Source: Gottfriedia sp049568075
GTDB taxonomy: Bacteria; Bacillota; Bacilli; Bacillales; Bacillaceae_G
Assembly: GCA_049568075.1 (NCBI GenBank)
Contig: CP144911.1
Strand: one strand, 5' to 3'
DNA: 64,000 nucleotides
The notes below the pieces were generated by a model. It did not search any database, was not told the origin of the DNA, and was given only the letters and a program-made list of their open reading frames with translations. Below, one piece after another: positions 61,579 through 64,000 of this stretch. A program made the position numbers and the translations under genes. The first letter of the stretch is position 1; each line of letters starts with the position of its first letter.

Positions 61579-62091
61579 ATGTCAGAGCAAAATTATTCAG
61601 ATCCATTGAAAATGTGGAAGCAAATGTATGATGTAAATGAAAAATACTTTGGAAAAATGATGAACGAATATGTTCAGAAAGAAGAATTTTCCGAGTGGAT
61701 GGGTTCTGTAATAGATTTTAATCTATTCTGTAAAAAGATGTTGAATGATCAATCAAAAACCTTCTTAGAGGCTTCAAATATTGCTTCTAAAGAAGATATC
61801 GCAAATGTAGCTAGCTTAGTGATTAATTTAGAATCGAAAGTAGATACATTAGAAGATCAATTATATTTAGATTCCCAACCCGAGTTAGATGTAGCAGCAT
61901 TGAAAAAAGAGTTAGACATTGTGACAGTTAAACGAGATCTTACAAAATTGAAAGCTGAAACTAAATCAATTCATCAACAAGTTAGTGAATTAAAGTCTTC
62001 AATGGAAAGTATTGAACAACTAAAATCTTCAATGGCTAACATTGAACAACTTTTACAACAATTAACGACTAAACAACCAACAAAACAATAA
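61579..62091 (+). CDS. phaR: Class IV PHA synthase subunit PhaR
   Basis: The 170-residue helical protein begins MSEQNYSDPLKMWKQMYDVNEKYFGKMM and ends in a coiled-coil of the type LKSSMESIEQLKSSMANIEQLL. PhaR is the obligatory partner of PhaC in the Bacillus-type synthase. The start at ATG 61579 has GTGAGGGGG upstream; upstream in-frame codons back to 61468 have no site and no similarity to the family. Followed by phaB after 24 bases. Confidence 0.93.
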   Translation: MSEQNYSDPLKMWKQMYDVNEKYFGKMMNEYVQKEEFSEWMGSVIDFNLFCKKMLNDQSKTFLEASNIASKEDIANVASLVINLESKVDTLEDQLYLDSQPELDVAALKKELDIVTVKRDLTKLKAETKSIHQQVSELKSSMESIEQLKSSMANIEQLLQQLTTKQPTKQ

Positions 62092-62115
62092 TTAGTTAAA
62101 AAAGGAGAAATGATA

Positions 62116-62856
62116 ATGGATTTAGTAAATCGTGTAGCGATCGTAACAGGTGGAGCAAAAGGGATAGGAAAAGGTATAGCATTTGCTTTAGCAGAAAAAG
62201 GCGCAAAAGTTGTAATCAATTATAATAACAGTGAAGCACACGCAAAAGCAGTGGTAGATGAACTTTTTGAAAATGGTTATGAAGCGTTAGCAGTGCAAGC
62301 TAATGTTGCTGAATTAGATCAAGCGAAAGCATTAATTGATCGTACGGTTGAGCATTTTGGCCGTTTAGACATTATTGTTAATAATGCTGGTATTACTAGA
62401 GACCGTAGTTTCAAAAAACTAAGTGCAGAAGATTGGCATGAGGTTATTGATGTAAATTTAAGCAGTGTTTATAACACTTGTAATTCTGCTTTACCATACT
62501 TACTTGAATCTGATAACGCACGTATCGTTAATATTTCATCAGTTATTGGTCAGGCAGGCGGATTCGGCCAAACAAACTATTCTGCTGCAAAAGCTGGTAT
62601 GATTGGATTTACTAAATCATTAGCACTTGAATTAGCTAAAACAAACGTTACAGTAAATTCTGTATGTCCAGGATTTATTGAAACTGACATGGTGAACGAA
62701 ATTCCAGAAAATGTAAAAGAGCAAATTAAATCAAGAATACCAAAGAGAAGATTTGGTACTGTAGAAGAGATTGCAAAAGCTGTTATTTACTTATGTGAAG
62801 GTGGAGAGTACATTACTGGTCAACAGATTAATGTAAATGGCGGACTTTACGTTTAA
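62116..62856 (+). CDS. phaB: Acetoacetyl-CoA reductase PhaB
   Basis: The 246-residue classical short-chain dehydrogenase has TGGAKGIGKGIA (cofactor loop), NNAGITRD, the catalytic Ser in NISSVIG, and YSAAKAGMIGF (Tyr-x3-Lys). C-terminal: VNSVCPGFIETDM and GEYITGQQINVNGGLYV. It reduces acetoacetyl-CoA to (R)-3-hydroxybutyryl-CoA with NADPH. I start at ATG 62116, 8 bases after GGAG; an ATG at 62110 is only 2 bases from it. FabG-type activity is close in sequence, but the cluster settles the role. Confidence 0.93.
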   Translation: MDLVNRVAIVTGGAKGIGKGIAFALAEKGAKVVINYNNSEAHAKAVVDELFENGYEALAVQANVAELDQAKALIDRTVEHFGRLDIIVNNAGITRDRSFKKLSAEDWHEVIDVNLSSVYNTCNSALPYLLESDNARIVNISSVIGQAGGFGQTNYSAAKAGMIGFTKSLALELAKTNVTVNSVCPGFIETDMVNEIPENVKEQIKSRIPKRRFGTVEEIAKAVIYLCEGGEYITGQQINVNGGLYV

Positions 62857-62903
62857 GTCTAACTTATAGATTACCTTTTTTAAGATCAAAAGGGGGGAAA
62901 TAT

Positions 62904-63983
62904 GTGTTTAATTCTCAATTGTTAGAAGAAGCTACGAAATCGCTTCCGAGCGGATTAAAAGAATCATACAAAAGATTGAAGAAAACTGCAGATATTCTTA
63001 TAAAAGAGGGAGAACCTTTAGTAGGTCAATCTCCTAAAGAAGTGATTTGGACGAAAAATAAAAGTAAATTATATCATTATATTCCAACTACAAAAAAGGT
63101 AAAAAAGACTCCAATCCTTCTTATCTACGCTCTAATTAATAAACCGTATATTCTTGATTTAACAAAGGGGAACTCTTTTGTTGAGTATCTTGTTAATGAA
63201 GGATTTGATGTTTATTTATTAGATTGGGGAACTTTTGCACATGAAGATCGTCATTTGAAATTTGACGATATTATTCACGACTATATTGCAAAAGCGGTAA
63301 ATAAGGTACTTCGTTTTTCAGGTGCAAAAGAATTATCGATGTTAGGATATTGTATGGGTGGTACTTTAACAAGTATTTACGCATCACTTTATGAAAATGC
63401 ACCAATTAAAAACTTAATTTTTGTAACTAGTCCATTCGATTTTTCAGATACAGGATTATATGGTGCATTTTTAAATGAGAAATACTTTGCACTTGATAAA
63501 GCTGTTGATACATTAGGGAATATACCTCCTGAAATGATCGATTTTGGTAACAAAATGTTAAAACCAGTTACGAATTTTGTTGGGCCTTATGTAACATTAT
63601 TGGATCGCTCTGATAATACAAAATTTATTAAATCATGGCAGTTAATGCAAAAATGGGTTACAGATGGTATTCCATTCCCAGGTGAAGCATATCGCCAATG
63701 GATTAGAGAGTTTTACCAACAAAATAAGTTATTAAGCGGTGACTTAGAAATTAGAGGAAGAAAGGTAGATGTATCTAACATTAAAGCTAATGTTTTAAAT
63801 ATATCTGCTACGAAAGACCATATTGCGATGCCTTGCCAGGTTGAAGCTTTAAATGAGCATATTTCTAGCGTAGATAAGCAGTATGTTTCGATTCCATCGG
63901 GCCATGTATCAATCATGTATGGACCTGTTTCATTAAAAACGACATATCCGACAATTGGTAAATGGTTAGCTGAAAGATCATAA
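62904..63983 (+). CDS. phaC: Class IV PHA synthase catalytic subunit PhaC
   Basis: The 359-residue alpha/beta-hydrolase-like polymerase has the lipase-box variant GYCMGG with catalytic Cys, an Asp in NISATKDHIAMP and His in SGHVSIMYG. Length matches class III/IV PhaC. It polymerises (R)-3-hydroxyacyl-CoA together with PhaR. It starts with GTG at 62904 behind AGGGGGGAAA (an overlapping ATG at 62902 is out of frame). It ends 17 bases from the window edge, so the terminator is not seen. Confidence 0.96.
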   Translation: MFNSQLLEEATKSLPSGLKESYKRLKKTADILIKEGEPLVGQSPKEVIWTKNKSKLYHYIPTTKKVKKTPILLIYALINKPYILDLTKGNSFVEYLVNEGFDVYLLDWGTFAHEDRHLKFDDIIHDYIAKAVNKVLRFSGAKELSMLGYCMGGTLTSIYASLYENAPIKNLIFVTSPFDFSDTGLYGAFLNEKYFALDKAVDTLGNIPPEMIDFGNKMLKPVTNFVGPYVTLLDRSDNTKFIKSWQLMQKWVTDGIPFPGEAYRQWIREFYQQNKLLSGDLEIRGRKVDVSNIKANVLNISATKDHIAMPCQVEALNEHISSVDKQYVSIPSGHVSIMYGPVSLKTTYPTIGKWLAERS

Positions 63984-64000
63984 TTTCAGTAAATTTCTAG

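Overview
The window is AT-rich and comes from an endospore-forming member of the Bacillaceae. Evidence for this includes a GerA-type germinant receptor operon, CotS/CotSA-like spore coat genes, an alpha/beta-type small acid-soluble spore protein, a class IV polyhydroxyalkanoate (PHA) cluster arranged as in Bacillus megaterium (phaP-phaQ divergent from phaR-phaB-phaC), a quinol-type aa3 oxidase (qoxABCD), and Bacillus-style ribosome binding sites with frequent TTG/GTG starts. Genus cannot be fixed from the sequence alone; a Bacillus/Priestia/Gottfriedia-like organism fits. No prophage, CRISPR array, rRNA or tRNA gene was seen.

Layout. 1-3.1 kb: germinant receptor operon on the minus strand (a 41-residue membrane protein, gerA, gerB, and the start of gerC). 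3.4-4.7 kb: HTH-TPR regulator. 4.8-13.5 kb: sugar-nucleotide and coat-type genes (UDP-glucuronate epimerase-like, CotS-like kinase, glycosyltransferase with a repeat tail, galU, ugd, HipA-like kinase, second glycosyltransferase). 13.8-17.8 kb: RpiR regulator, M20 deacylase, GNAT acyltransferase and an N-succinylamino acid racemase/OSBS enolase, which together look like a D- to L-amino acid conversion operon. 18.0-18.15 kb: a seven-copy 10-bp repeat array with a 21-bp period. 18.2-21.6 kb: MoxR/DUF58/DUF4129 operon. 22-26.5 kb: CapA-like lipoprotein, then an ECF sigma/anti-sigma/membrane protein/DUF4097 operon. 26.6-30.1 kb: assorted single genes (DUF2642-like, ArsB-like transporter, DUF1904, alpha/beta hydrolase).

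30.1-34.5 kb: a candidate Fur-controlled C-rich small RNA, followed by qoxABCD. 34.9-44.3 kb: katG, an MFS transporter, an AlkD-like protein, a D,D-carboxypeptidase, the DUF47-PiT phosphate pair and an aldehyde dehydrogenase preceded by a PHO-box-like repeat. 44.5-48.3 kb: potABCD polyamine transporter. 48.3-50.4 kb: marR, a hypothetical gene, and yitT with an unusually long, structured leader that looks like a riboswitch with mutually exclusive hairpins. 50.4-53.2 kb: adhE with two perfect Rex/FNR-type palindromes. 53.2-57.7 kb: a GC-rich structured intergenic element, an RluA-type pseudouridine synthase, cutC, a CAP-domain protein, a decayed receiver-domain pseudogene and an SDR. 57.8-59.6 kb: tandem hairpin repeats and the GlcNAc PTS gene nagP with overlapping promoter, NagR-like operator and cre site, then the SASP gene. 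59.9-64 kb: PHA cluster phaJ-like/phaP/phaQ (minus) and phaR/phaB/phaC (plus) flanking a short palindromic operator.

The most unusual signals are non-coding: the yitT leader RNA, the 21-bp-period TTAATTGCAG array, and the Fur-box small RNA upstream of qox. All of these are sequence-based inferences; no search or folding program was run.
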